DNA of 64,000 nt, taken from JAEUMG01 sp963805405. GTDB lineage: Bacteria > Pseudomonadota > Alphaproteobacteria > Rhizobiales > Aestuariivirgaceae. Location of the stretch: NCBI GenBank assembly GCA_963805405.1, contig CAWDUC010000020.1:1302001-1366000 (forward strand), read 5' to 3'. Below the pieces are notes generated by a model. It searched no databases and had not been told where the DNA came from. It was given only the letters and a program-made list of their open reading frames with translations. The stretch's first letter is position 1; each line of letters begins with the position of its first letter. The translations under genes and the position numbers were made by a program. Positions 36,664 to 46,472 of the stretch are shown here, in pieces.

Positions 36664-37746
36664 GGGCAAGCTTTCCTTCCGGCAGTATAAGACCGAAGGA
36701 CGGCTCATACGATATCACCGTCGTCGACCTTGCTCGGGAACGCTGTGCGTATCGTTCGTCCGACCGTCACGCGTGATATCCTTGTTGGTGGCCCCTTCGA
36801 GGAAGACGTGGCTTACATTGCCTTCGAAGCGCGACATTCTTCACTGTCGTTTCGATCGTCGCGCGGTCGGCGCCCGCGCCCAGCCGAAGCGATTCCGGCC
36901 GCACGAACAGGATGGCCTTGCTCGCCGGCCTTCAGTCCTTGCGGATTGCGGCCGCGCAGCGCTCCGAACGGCGTCTCGACCACGGCGCAGTTTGCCATCG
37001 GCCTTGCGCTGACCGTGCCGGTGAAGGGATTGTTCTCGCCGACGAAGGAGGCGACGAAGGCGGTCGCCGGCTGGTCGTAGATCGTGCGGCCGTCGCCGAC
37101 CTGCTCGATGACGCCATCGTTCATCACCGCGATGCGGTCGGACATGGTCAGCGCCTCGCCCTGGTCGTGGGTGATGTAGATGAAGGTGATGCCGACCGCT
37201 GCTGGATGGCGCGCAGCTCGGTGCGCATGTGCTGGCGCAGCTTCAGGTCGAGCGCCGACAAGCGGCTCGTCGAGCAGCAGCACCTGGGGCTCGACCGCAA
37301 GCGCGCGGGCGATCGCGACGCGCTGCTTCTGGCCGCCGGAAAGCTCGCTCACCAGCTTGTCGCCCTGGTCGGGCAGGGCGATCAGGCTCGAGCAGTTCGT
37401 CGGCCCGCTTGCGCGCGCTCTGCCTCGCGACGCCGCGCACGCGCAGGCCGTAGGTGATGTTCTCCGCCACCGTCATCAGCGGGAACAGCGCCAGGTTCTG
37501 GAAGATCAGCGCGGTCGGCCGCTTGTTCGGGCCGATGCCCGCCATGTCCTGGCCGCCGATCCGGACCGCGCCCTCGGTGGGCTCGAGGAAGCCGGAGACC
37601 GTGCGCAGGATCGTGGTCTTGCCGCAGCCCGACGGGCCGAGGAAGGAGAAGAACTCGCCGCTCTTGATGTTGAGCGTTGCATCCTTGACCGCCGTGAAAT
37701 CGCCGAACCGGATGGTGACGTGATCGAGCTCGACGTCGGCGCTCAT
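36656..37746 (-). CDS. ABC transporter ATP-binding protein, PotA-like (frameshifted)
   Basis: Walker A GPSGCGKTTILR, Q-loop FQNLALFP, signature LSGGQKQRVAIARAL, Walker B LLLDEP and switch His YITHDQGEALTMSDR are all present. The C-terminal TOBE-type part needs shifts near 37375, 37255, 37200, 36930 and 36790. The natural end is LPEGKLARE at 36656, overlapping the permease start. It powers uptake of a polyamine-type substrate. It is separated from the binding-protein gene by a strong hairpin. Confidence 0.87.
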
Positions 37747-37833
37747 CGCCCTACCCCGTTTGATTATTCTTTTCGCTCTGATTGTAAGACCGGAACCGCC
37801 CCCACGGTCCAGAACCAGAAAGACTCATGGTTC

Positions 37834-37869
37834 CAAAGAAAACCAGCCCCGAATTGCTCCGGGGCTGGT
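37834..37869 (-). terminator. Hairpin with T tract between binding protein and ATPase genes
   Basis: On the minus strand ACCAGCCCCG (37869-37860) pairs with CGGGGCTGGT (37851-37842) around an 8-base loop, then TTTTCTTT. Such partial terminators let the binding protein be made in excess over the membrane subunits. Confidence 0.75.
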
Positions 37870-37891
37870 GCTAAGTCTTGGTGCTTAAGCA

Positions 37892-39063
37892 TCAGGCCGA
37901 CTTGAACTTGTCGGCGTACTGGCTGCGCAGTCGCCGAACCAGGACGGCTCCGGCCGGCCAGCGCCAAGGTTCTCCAGCGCGTCGCCGGGATAGGCTTCCT
38001 GGAAGTTCTTCTTGGCGCACGTCGGAGAGCAGCGCGTCGGCGCCGCTTGACGACCGGGTTGTAGCCCGAGCCTTCGGCAACCGCGGCCGAGGCTTCCGGC
38101 GTGTGGAGGTAGTTGAGGAACTCGTAGGCCTGATCGACGTTCTTGGCCGCCTTCATCAGCGACAGGCCGTCGAGCCAGGCGATCGCGCCTTCCTTCGGCG
38201 CCTGATAGGTGACCGGCTTGCCGTCCTTCTTCAGCGAGAGCGCCGGGCCGTCCCAGGTCTGGCCGATCCAGACGTCGTTCTCCATCAGGCCGGACTTGGT
38301 GTTGTCGGCCGAATCCCAGAACTGCTTGACCCAGGGCTTGTGCTCGATGGCGAACGGCAGGATCGCGTCGTAGACTTCTTGAAGGTCTCTTCGTCCTTGA
38401 AGGCGTCGAGCATGCGGTTGGACGGCAGCTTGCCGGTGCCGTCCATCCACAGGCCGATGCCGAGCAGCAGCGAGTGCGGCCGGCCCTGGACGTGGCCCTT
38501 CACGTCGTCGTCCCACAGCGAGCCGTAGCTGAGAGTGGCCGGGTCGCCCTTCCAGAGATCGGTGCGCCAGGAGATCGCCTCCGAGCCCCAGCAATGCGGC
38601 AAGTGATAGAGGCCGTCATCCCAGGTCCAGAAGCTGGTCGAGGCCTCGAGCATCGACGGCAACAGATTGCCAACGTTCTTCACCTTGTTATGTCGAAGGG
38701 TGCCGAGAACACCGAGGTCCTTGAACTGCGGCGCGCGGTCGCGCGTCGGCTGGCAGAGGTCGAAGCCTTCGCCGCCGGTGGCCTGCAGCTTGTTGATCTG
38801 CTCCTCGTTCTGCGAGAACGGCGTCTGATTGACCTTGATGCCGGTGCTTCTCGAAGTTCGGGAATCACCGGGATCGGGAATTCGTCCGACCACATCAGGA
38901 GGTTGAGTTCGCCCGATGAGGACAGAGCGCTCTTCACAAAAGCGGGACCAGCAAACGCGATAGCGCCGGCCGCAGCGCCGGCCTTCAGCACGACGCGGCG
39001 ATTGAAGCCGCGCGCGGCCGCAGCGGTACGCTCGGCTGAGAGTTGAGATTTCGTTTTCGTCAT
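37892..39063 (-). CDS. Periplasmic polyamine-type substrate-binding protein, PotD/PotF-like (frameshifted)
   Basis: The N-terminus carries a twin-arginine-like leader, FNRRVVLKAGAAAGAIAFAG, then ELNLLMWSDEFPIPVIPEL. Solvent-exposed family blocks include QINKLQATGGEGFDLCQPTR, TSFWTWDDGLYHLPHCWGSE, GENDVWIGQTWDGPA-like segments and KNVDQAYEFLNYLHTPEAS. Shifts occur near 38850, 38380, 38040 and 37950. It captures a cationic amine in the periplasm for the three downstream subunits. Polyamine, putrescine or a related amine is likely; specificity is not readable. Confidence 0.83.
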
Positions 39064-39246
39064 TCGTATTCCTCCGATGGATCTCCAGGCTAAGCCCTGG
39101 TGATTTTAGTCTGTCTGTTTGACTGTAGGGGTTCGTCCGTCCGGTTAGCCCGGCTCCGTGTCTCATTTCAATCTAGTATGACGATCCTGTGACGGCCGGG
39201 CAACAGGGTCTGGCGGTCTGGCTCCATGCCGGCTTCGCGACTGGAC

Positions 39247-40026
39247 TTATACATTCATCTGGCGGCGCCGGTGAACCCCAAAACGCCACAGGCTGAAAGG
39301 CAAGGAAGCGACGTAAAAGAGTGCGAGGAAAAGAAGAGTCGGCCAGCGCCATAATGCGAGCGATGCCAGGATGGAAACAGCGAGCAGGATTGGTGGGACC
39401 AACATCAGTCGCGGCACTTTGCGGCCCAATGCCTTTCCGGAGAAAGTCGGCCAGCGGCTGACCATCAAAACAGCCACTAAAGCCGTCCAGATCAAGGCGA
39501 CCGAGGCGGCTGAAGCTGTATCGATCAGTCCTGCGAGATCGGCATAGATCGGCGCCATGGCCAGGAACGCACCGCCCGGCGCCGGCACGCCCGTAAAGTA
39601 GCTACCCATCCAGGATGGCCGGGTCGGATCGGCGGTCGCGACGTTGAACCGTGCCAGACGCAGCGCGCTGCAGGAAGCAAGGGCAAGACAGGGAATCCAG
39701 CCTGCCAAGCCGAACCCCGAAAGCCCCCACTGGTAGAGAATGAAGGCAGGCACGGCGCCGAAACTGACGACATCGGCAAGGGAATCAAGTTCGGCACCGA
39801 ATTTGGAGGCCCCGCCCGTCAGTCGCGCGACACGTCCATCACATCCGTCGAGGAGCGCCGCAATCAGGATGCAAGCCACGGCATCCGCGATTCGGCCATT
39901 TGCGGCCATGACAAGCCCGGTGAGACCGGCGCACAGCGCGAGCAAGGTTATGAAGTTTGGCGCGGCAATCTGCCAGGAGATTGAGCGGCGCTCGGACGCT
40001 GCAGAGCGCCAAACGTGTCGAGGCAT
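39247..40026 (-). CDS. pssA: CDP-diacylglycerol--serine O-phosphatidyltransferase
   Basis: The 259-residue membrane protein has the CDP-alcohol phosphatidyltransferase signature DG-x2-AR-x8-G-x3-D-x3-D, seen as DGRVARLTGGASKFGAELDS followed by LAD. ASCSALRLARFNVA and GLPAP-like GVPAPGGAF support the PssA subclass. Six to eight hydrophobic helices follow. It makes phosphatidylserine, precursor of phosphatidylethanolamine. GGAGGG precedes the ATG. It lies 11 bases after the sulfatase-like gene, so the pair is probably co-transcribed. Confidence 0.9.
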   Translation of the reverse strand: MPRHVWRSAASERRSISWQIAAPNFITLLALCAGLTGLVMAANGRIADAVACILIAALLDGCDGRVARLTGGASKFGAELDSLADVVSFGAVPAFILYQWGLSGFGLAGWIPCLALASCSALRLARFNVATADPTRPSWMGSYFTGVPAPGGAFLAMAPIYADLAGLIDTASAASVALIWTALVAVLMVSRWPTFSGKALGRKVPRLMLVPPILLAVSILASLALWRWPTLLFLALFYVASLPFSLWRFGVHRRRQMNV

Positions 40027-40037
40027 CGGAACCCTCC

Positions 40038-41831
40038 CTATTGCACCATTCTGTTCTCGCCCGCACTTGCACTGGTCCGCGCCGCAGGTGTTCGCGGCAG
40101 AACCGTCTTCGCTATGCTGTCGAGGTAGCTCTTGTGGAGATCGACCGGCGTCAAGTTGACCTGGTCTGAGAACAGGCCAAAGACATCACCGCTCGTAAAG
40201 GCCGGCGACGCGACCGGCACGGTGAAGAGCGACTCGCCGTAGAAAGCCTGTACGTCCTGCTCGCGATAGCCCATCAGTTCAAGCAATGTGGGCGCGATCT
40301 CGAAATGGCTTGCGCGGCCCTCATTCAGCTTGGCGCCGGCCTCGAACCGCTGGCGCAGGTCCTTGTCGCCGGTGATCGCCATCAGAGGTACGAGGCCTTG
40401 CACCGGATCAGGATTTTCGACGACGCAATGCGTGAGCTGGCCGGCCATCAGTGCCTGGCCGTGATCAGAAGTATAGATGACCGCCGTGTTGGCAAGATCG
40501 GTCGCCTTGAAGAACTCCGCGAAGAAATGATCCACCGACCAGCGCACGGCGTTGCGATACGATGCCATGCGCGTATAGGGCGTATCCTGACCGGTTTCGG
40601 TCATGGTTGGGCCATAAACGCTCTCCGACGCCGGATAGGCCTTGTCATAGGGAAAGTGAGCGCCGTTCTTGTTGGCGTAGATGAAGACCGGCTCTGTGGA
40701 CTTCAACTCCTTCTCAACGATCTTGAGCAACTCAAAATCGGCCTGGTCGGAGGGCACATTCTGTATCGTATAGAAGCCGTCGATCGACCGCTTCTCGCGC
40801 ACGCTCATGAAGTTCTGCAGGAGGCCCGGATTCTTCATCACGCCAGCCTGCCCGTCGATATAGACGGTCCGATAGCCCGCCTTCTTGGCGAACTCCCAGA
40901 TCGTCGGATTGGACCGCACAGTCTTGATGGTGTCGCGGCGCGCGGCCGCGAAGCGCAAGAGCGCGTTGGAATAGTGGCTGCAATTGCCCGCCGACACCGC
41001 CGGCCCGAAATTCACGAAATTCGAACGCAGCTCGGCCAATTCCGGCGTGTGGATGCTCCCCGGAGTCAGTTCGAGAAAATCGGCCCGGATGCTCTCATCC
41101 ACCAACATCATGATATGCGGCATGCGGGCATTCGATTCAGGCGTCCATTCAACGGCGCGCCGATCCGTGCTGCCTTGCGTCGCCAGTCGTTCCGCCGCGA
41201 CTGCGGTTACCGCAATGGGCGCAAATTGCTTGGGCAGAGCTTGCGATCCACCACCCTGCTTCATCACGATGATGCCGGCGATCACAATGACCGGAATCAA
41301 GGGTACCCAGGAAAAGCGCGTCAGCCAGGTCCGCGCAAACCGCCCCCTGGGCGCTGGCGGGCTGACGATTACGGCGAAGCCCAAGATAAGAACGATCAAG
41401 GCGGGCAAGATCTGCGAGGAATAGAACTCGGCCGCGCGCGAAGCTTCGTGCCGCGCGCTCCATAGCGATACCACGTCGAAGACGTTCAAATCCGACTTGC
41501 TCGCCTCGAAATAGCTCCAGGCGCAAGCGGTGGAGAATGCGATCGGTATTGCCCACAGCGCGCGAATTGACAGTCGCGGCTGGAAAGCTGCGACATAAAG
41601 GGCGGCGACGCAGACGGCCCAGACGGCCAAGAATGGCAATAGCGTTGCCCAACGGCTGTTCTGGGCAAGCAGCGAGACACGGTCGAGGAAGCCGAAATTG
41701 GTGAGGAGGACGAAGCCAGCGACGGCCAAGACCTTGGCTGCAAAGCCGCTCCAATATAGCAATCTTGCGCGCTTCTCGCGGGCAAGGTTACGTTCACGCA
41801 AGGCAACCCACGGCTTGTTGGTGTCTGTCAT
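40038..41831 (-). CDS. Membrane-anchored sulfatase/phosphoethanolamine-transferase-like protein
   Basis: The protein has 597 residues. Four or five membrane helices occupy about 25-195 (YWSGFAAKVLAVAGFVLLTN, LLPFLAVWAVCVAALYVAAF), followed by a periplasmic alkaline-phosphatase-fold domain: MLVDESIRADFLELTPG (metal residues), SAGNCSHYSNALLRFA where the catalytic Ser/Thr would lie, NGAHFPYDKAYP, and VIYTSDHGQALMAG. The order matches EptA/OpgE/LtaS-like transferases. The catalytic residue is uncertain, since the usual Thr is not obvious. Pairing with PssA fits phospholipid headgroup transfer to an envelope acceptor. Confidence 0.85.
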   Translation of the reverse strand: MTDTNKPWVALRERNLAREKRARLLYWSGFAAKVLAVAGFVLLTNFGFLDRVSLLAQNSRWATLLPFLAVWAVCVAALYVAAFQPRLSIRALWAIPIAFSTACAWSYFEASKSDLNVFDVVSLWSARHEASRAAEFYSSQILPALIVLILGFAVIVSPPAPRGRFARTWLTRFSWVPLIPVIVIAGIIVMKQGGGSQALPKQFAPIAVTAVAAERLATQGSTDRRAVEWTPESNARMPHIMMLVDESIRADFLELTPGSIHTPELAELRSNFVNFGPAVSAGNCSHYSNALLRFAAARRDTIKTVRSNPTIWEFAKKAGYRTVYIDGQAGVMKNPGLLQNFMSVREKRSIDGFYTIQNVPSDQADFELLKIVEKELKSTEPVFIYANKNGAHFPYDKAYPASESVYGPTMTETGQDTPYTRMASYRNAVRWSVDHFFAEFFKATDLANTAVIYTSDHGQALMAGQLTHCVVENPDPVQGLVPLMAITGDKDLRQRFEAGAKLNEGRASHFEIAPTLLELMGYREQDVQAFYGESLFTVPVASPAFTSGDVFGLFSDQVNLTPVDLHKSYLDSIAKTVLPRTPAARTSASAGENRMVQ

Positions 41832-41914
41832 GTCGCTATCGTTACGGTTTTGCTACAGTTCAGCGACGGGGATGCAACGTGTGTTCCGCAACACAGGGCC
41901 GTGCGGCTGAAGTC

Positions 41915-43592
41915 ATGGATATGGTTAATCTTACTTCCAACGGGCTCGAATTGAGGCCGCCGCACGAGGTCATGCGGCTCGGCCGGATGGGAGCCGCCTT
42001 CCCCACGCGGCTCTCCTTCATGCGCAGCCTGGTGAGACGGATGTCGTCCGAAGGGTGGACGTTCGATCGGACCGTCTGGGATCTGAACCCGGCGGGCTAC
42101 GGTCGCGCGGCATGGACGATCCGCATGCCGAGCGGTCCGGTGTCGTTTGCAGCTTTTTCCAATGCGCTTGCGGCCGAGGAGCGGACCGACCGCGTCATCG
42201 CCGAAAAATGGGATGCGAGTTTTGTGCTTATAGACGGCGAGATCACCGAAGCCGATCTCGCGCGGCTCGAGCAACACGTCCCGCGGCAAGAGGCCGGACG
42301 TCTTACCGCCAAGGAACTCGTTCTGTCGCGCGCCAACAAGTCGGTCCGGCTTTTCGAAGCGGTCGTCGACGCACTGGCGTCCGGACGCCAGCCGGACATT
42401 CAGGAGATCCTGAATGTGGGCTACCTGATGCGGACGACCGCCGTCTATGGCAACGGCAAGTTCGGCCTGGGCGATTTCCCGATGGTCAAGCGGCACCCCG
42501 AACTCGACGGGCCCTATCGCGCAGAAATGCTCTGCGTCTACATGATCCGGCATTTCGAGTGCGAACTGGCGGAACACGTAGCGCGCGCACGCGGGGGGGA
42601 CAAAGCCGCCAAGCTCGATCCCAATATCAGGCGTGCCTTTGGGATCGGCAATGCGACCGGGCTTGGAATGGCACCCTTTCTGGTGCGCCACCCGATACTT
42701 ATCCATCACTGGATCGCTGCCAAGGAAACCGCGCTCGCAAGGGTGCTCGCGGTGGAGACGGCAAGTGCCGCGGATGAGGCGCGCTATCGCAAGTTGCTTG
42801 ATCGAGCGCGAGCGCATGTGGCGGAATGGAATGTCGAGGAACCGCGCCAGCAAGAGCGGATCGTGACACTAAGGCGCGAGCTTGCGACGATCTCCTCCCG
42901 AGACCTTGTCGCCTTCGCGGCCGTGGCTGCATCTCTTCGAGGCCGTGAAGGCTCAGTTCAGCCTGGAGGCACAAGAACTCGTTGCCGCCCTGCTCATCGA
43001 ACTCTATCCCGACCTCGTAGACACTCTTGTCGACGAGATGGGTGCCGCCGAACCGGAACGAGTCGATGGAACCATCGGCGTCGGCACGATCATCGATCTG
43101 ATCGAGCGCGAATACCAATGGGCGCTGAAGATCGATTTCGATGACCACGATGCGCGGAAGTACTTCTGGTACTATTCCGAAGCCAAGGAGGAACCACGCC
43201 TCGGCAAGCGCTTCGAGGAGCCTGGCGCGGAGCGTGAAATGCGGCTCGGGATCGGACACATGGTCAAGCAGCTCCACGCCGCGCTGACAGACGTGCCGCG
43301 CGATCAGCCGATTTCGACCTTCCTGCTGAAGCATCCGGAATGGCGGCTGGCGGTCCGGCGCATCGAGACGACGCGGCGCTTTCCCTTTGCGGAAATAAGG
43401 GACAATACGATTGGCGCAAATCTCCTGCCGATCGATCTCCTACGCTGCAAACTCGCCTTTTTCGGCGCCACCAAATTCGATCCGAAATCCGATCTGTGGA
43501 CTCGCATCACCATGTTCCAAGGGGCACCGTTGATCGATGAACTCCGGAATCCGGACTGCGACGACTGGTGGCTGCCCGCGTGGCTCTCATGA
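41915..43592 (+). CDS. Uncharacterised protein, about 558 residues (one frameshift)
   Basis: It starts MDMVNLTSNGLELRPPHEVM and contains SFMRSLVRRMSSEGWTFDRT, GRAAWTIRMPSGPVSFAAFS, DASFVLIDGEITEADLARLE and GNATGLGMAPFLVRHPILIH. After a shift near 42925, EAQELVAALLIELYPDLVDT and RKYFWYYSEAKEEPRLGKRF follow. No known motif; it appears soluble. It is directly followed by, and overlaps by 4 bases, a DUF3726 protein, so the two very likely work together. I do not recognise a function. Confidence 0.75.
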
Positions 43593-44146
43593 ATGTCTCC
43601 TTCGACGAAGTGAGGCGGGTTGCGTTTCGTGCCCTTGACGGCGGAGGCGCGGCCCCCGGCATCGATGATGACTGCGGCTGGGGTTGCGCGTGGCTCGAGG
43701 CTTGCGGATATCCCGGATTGCAGATGCTCGTCGAGGCGCTCGAAGAAACGCCCCGCGAGGCGCGCCGGCCATCGCTCGAGGAAGACGCGATCGGCCTCGA
43801 CCTCAAGAATGTCTCGGCGGTCTTTTCGGCTCCGAATGTCGTCGACGTTGCGGTTGCCAAGGGACGCTTGTTCGTTCGCAATGTCAGGCACGGCCTGTAC
43901 TTCCTGCCGTTCACGGTCCGCGCCAATGTCGGGATCGGTTGTCCGGTCGATCCGGCTTTCGCGCTCGGCGGCGAAAGAACCAAGAATCCTTATGCCGAGA
44001 AGCTCGCCGCTGCCTATGCTCAAGGGCTGACGGTAGACGACGCTATTTGGGCAAAGGCCTATGCGTTGTCGCGCGCTATTCTCGTTCCGGAAAATGAAAA
44101 GTCACGGCTGAAGGGTGCTGGCGCCGGGCTCACCGACAACGACTAG
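43589..44146 (+). CDS. DUF3726 domain protein
   Basis: The 185-residue protein starts MNVSFDEVRRVAFRALDGGG. The N-terminal motif GIDDDCGWGCAWLEACGYPG, with two cysteines, and the C-terminal AAAYAQGLTVDDAIWAKAYA are typical of DUF3726. Its ATG overlaps the upstream stop (ATGA). The function is not known; it is coupled to the 558-residue protein upstream. Confidence 0.8.
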   Translation: MNVSFDEVRRVAFRALDGGGAAPGIDDDCGWGCAWLEACGYPGLQMLVEALEETPREARRPSLEEDAIGLDLKNVSAVFSAPNVVDVAVAKGRLFVRNVRHGLYFLPFTVRANVGIGCPVDPAFALGGERTKNPYAEKLAAAYAQGLTVDDAIWAKAYALSRAILVPENEKSRLKGAGAGLTDND

Positions 44147-44159
44147 GCGGGAAGTCGAT

Positions 44160-44519
44160 ATTCTTCCAGGGCAGGTTTATGGCAACTGCCATCCTTCTAG
44201 ACATCGCCCTTGGCGATGCATCTCGGGATGAGGAAAACGTATATCCTCCATGGCCGCCCGTGAGGCGGCCACCCAGCCTGGATGGTAGGACAAGCCCTGC
44301 CATGGAGATTTGAAATTGATCCGTACACAAACCGTCATGCCAGCGAAAGCTGGCATCCATCGCGACATGGTTTGCCATGGACCCCAGCTTTCGCTGGGGT
44401 GACGGGTGAGCGGGGTGGCCGCGCTGTCGTGTCAGGGCGGGACCAAGTCTATCCTCCATGGCGGGGCCAATCCCTGCCATGGAGATTTGCAATTGATCCG
44501 TACAAACCGGCGCCGTGCG
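44160..44519. repeat. Repeat-rich intergenic region with a 38-base direct repeat
   Basis: A block CCCTGCCATGGAGATTTG..AATTGATCCGTACA..AAACCG occurs at 44295-44334 and again, nearly identical, at 44472-44509. Each copy is preceded by TATCCTCCATGGC. Between them lie the common dispersed palindromes GCCAGCGAAAGCTGGC (44339-44354) and CCCCAGCTTTCGCTGGGG (44381-44398). No gene is supported; an open minus-strand frame here is translated repeat. Confidence 0.75.
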
Positions 44520-45244
44520 TTACGACGTGTCGTCGAGCTCCGGCATCGCAGTGCGGGCGAGCCAGTGACACTCTTTCAGGATCTCGTCGACCGCGTGGAT
44601 GGCACGCTGTCTTGAACCCGGTGGCCGTCCGGAACGCATCGGGACTCCACCGCTCTGGACGGCGTTCTTCCTTGGGACGGGCCTCCCAGAGCGCGAGCCG
44701 CATGGCGTGGCGCGGGATGTCGTTGAGTGCCTCCACGACGGCAACGAGACGGCGCACCACATGCGCGGCACTGACCATGCCGTCATCGACGACTTGCTGC
44801 TCTGCCTGAGCGGCGGCGATCTCAGCCTGTTTCTGCTTGAGGAATCGACTCGATGGAGTGGATGTGGGGCTCGGGACGACGGCGCTTCCTTTTGAAACGG
44901 CGGCCAACCCGCTTGAGCGCATCGAACAAGTTGAACAACGGGCGGCGTTTGCGCTTGGGCTTGGCCTCGATATCCGCCTTGCCTTTGTCCTTGCTGGAGG
45001 TCTTGGGCTTCGCGCGAGCCGGGCGTTCAGCCGGAGGTTCGACCACAATGTTGCGCGCCGCGGCGATGATGAGCCGCCGGGCTGCCGACTCCGCCGTCCG
45101 CAAGATCTTGAGCACATAGCGATGGAGAGGCTTCGGAATCCTCTCGACCATACCACCGTCGGTCAGTCCGATCTCGGCGCACAGCTCCAAGACGTGCTCC
45201 AGGAGCGGCACTCGCCAGCGTTCGATGGTGGAAACCAGGTCCAT
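44520..45244 (-). CDS. Uncharacterised protein, paralogue B (two frameshifts)
   Basis: It starts MDLVSTIERWRVPLL, then HVLELCAEIGLTDGG and RIPKPLHRYVLKILRTAESA. A Lys-rich linker and FNLFDALKRVGRRFKRKRRR follow. After shifts near 44850 and 44620 it continues AEIAAAQAEQQVVDDGMVSA and ends VDEILKECHWLARTAMPELD. It is aligned over its length with the gene at 12564-13293 and on the same strand; the linker is the most diverged part. Both 3' ends share TTACGACGTGTCGTCGAG. Unknown function, probably a lineage-specific repeat-associated family. Confidence 0.6.
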
Positions 45245-45319
45245 TCAGGCCTGATAGAACATACATGGAACTTAGTCAAGCGAAAAGATGCGTCTGGCCA
45301 ACGAAAGCTGGCATCCCCC

Positions 45320-45440
45320 CTGAACTCCTAAGACCCCCCACCCGAAATTTGCTTCGCAAATTTCGACCTCCCCACGAGGGGGAGGTTGCTTCAGGCTTCG
45401 CGTTCGGAAATTGCAATCTCCCCGCGAAGGGGGAGGGAAG
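45320..45440. repeat. Intergenic palindromes between paralogue B and the Ldh gene
   Basis: CGAAATTTG-CTTCG-CAAATTTCG (45343-45365) is followed by CCTCCCC-AC-GAGGGGGAGG and by AATTGCAATCTCCCCGCGAA-GGGGGAG. These are stacked inverted repeats of the dispersed alphaproteobacterial type. They may also act as a terminator for the Ldh gene, which ends at 45462. Confidence 0.6.
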
Positions 45441-45461
45441 AGAGTCCGTGGACGGAGCGCT

Positions 45462-46472
45462 TCAGGCCACGAAGGCCTTGATCCGATCATGAAGGTCGCG
45501 CGAGAGCGTCAGGCCTGATTTTGCAAGTGCCTTCTGGTTGGCTGTTCGCCGGGAATTGGGAAGCCGTGCACCTTCCTGTGCCAGGATCGACTTCATCAGG
45601 GCCTTGATCTGGCGGTCGAAGCCGCCGCCGGAAAAGCGCTGCGGATCGATGGCAATGAAGAACTGCCCGGAATCGACATGCCGGCCATCATTGGCAACAA
45701 AGCTCGCCATTTGCGTGCCGAGCAACGCACCAGAAACGGCAGCCGACAATACCTCGACGATCAAGCCTTGGCCAAAACCCTTGTAGCCACCGGATGGCGC
45801 CATTGAGCCCGCGAGTGCCTTCTTTGAATCGGTCGTGGGTTTACCATTGGCATCGAGTGCCCAGCCGAGCGGGATGTCACGACCCTCCGCAGCGGCCTTC
45901 ATCACCGCGCTCTTGGCGACGGTCGATGATGACTGATCAATCAGGAAGGCGACACGATTTCGCCCTCCCGGAACCGCGAAAGACAGCGGATTTGTTCCAA
46001 TCAGAGGCTTGCGCCCGCCCGGCGGGGCGATCGAAGGCGGCGAATTGGTGAAGCCGAAGGCGACGAGGCCCTGGCGCGCCAGAAAGCCGGTGTGAAAGCC
46101 GAGTGTCGCCGCGTTGTAAGAATTGTGGACGGCCATGGCGGCAATCGCGTTCTTCTTCGCGGCAGGAATGAGCTTCTCAAACCCCTGCTCGATTGCCGGA
46201 TGCGCGAAACCGTGCCGCGCGTCGACGCGAAAGGCCGAAGCCGAGAGCCTGGTGATCTTGGGTTTCGCGTTGCCGTCGACCTTTCCCGATTTCACATGCT
46301 CGCAATAGTAAGGAACCCAGAAGAAGCCGTGCCCGGAAAGGCCCGACAGTTCGGTGTCGATGATCCCTTCGGTGAAGTACCGCGCATTATCCGGGCTGGT
46401 CCCGGCACCCGTGAGAGCCTTGAAAACGAGGCTGCGCGCAGCTTTGGGGGTGAGAGTGATCGTGTCGGTCAT
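45462..46472 (-). CDS. Ldh_2 family malate/L-lactate/ureidoglycolate-type dehydrogenase
   Basis: An intact 336-residue protein: RYFTEGIIDTELSGLSGHGF, VDARHGFAHPAIEQGFEKLI, AAMAVHNSYNAATLGFHTGF, GTNPLSFAVPGG, DQSSSTVAKSAVMKAA and GGYKGFGQGLIVEVLSAAVS define this NAD(P)-dependent 2-hydroxyacid or imine dehydrogenase family (malate, lactate, ureidoglycolate, delta1-piperideine-2-carboxylate). Its ATG overlaps the SABATH stop by ATGA. The substrate is not inferable; it may process the product of the methyltransferase operon. Confidence 0.92.
   Translation of the reverse strand: MTDTITLTPKAARSLVFKALTGAGTSPDNARYFTEGIIDTELSGLSGHGFFWVPYYCEHVKSGKVDGNAKPKITRLSASAFRVDARHGFAHPAIEQGFEKLIPAAKKNAIAAMAVHNSYNAATLGFHTGFLARQGLVAFGFTNSPPSIAPPGGRKPLIGTNPLSFAVPGGRNRVAFLIDQSSSTVAKSAVMKAAAEGRDIPLGWALDANGKPTTDSKKALAGSMAPSGGYKGFGQGLIVEVLSAAVSGALLGTQMASFVANDGRHVDSGQFFIAIDPQRFSGGGFDRQIKALMKSILAQEGARLPNSRRTANQKALAKSGLTLSRDLHDRIKAFVA

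Noticed and set aside
44130..44492. A 120-residue open frame on the minus strand
   Set aside because: It runs through the direct repeats and palindromes; its translation repeats the same phrases (QISMAG).
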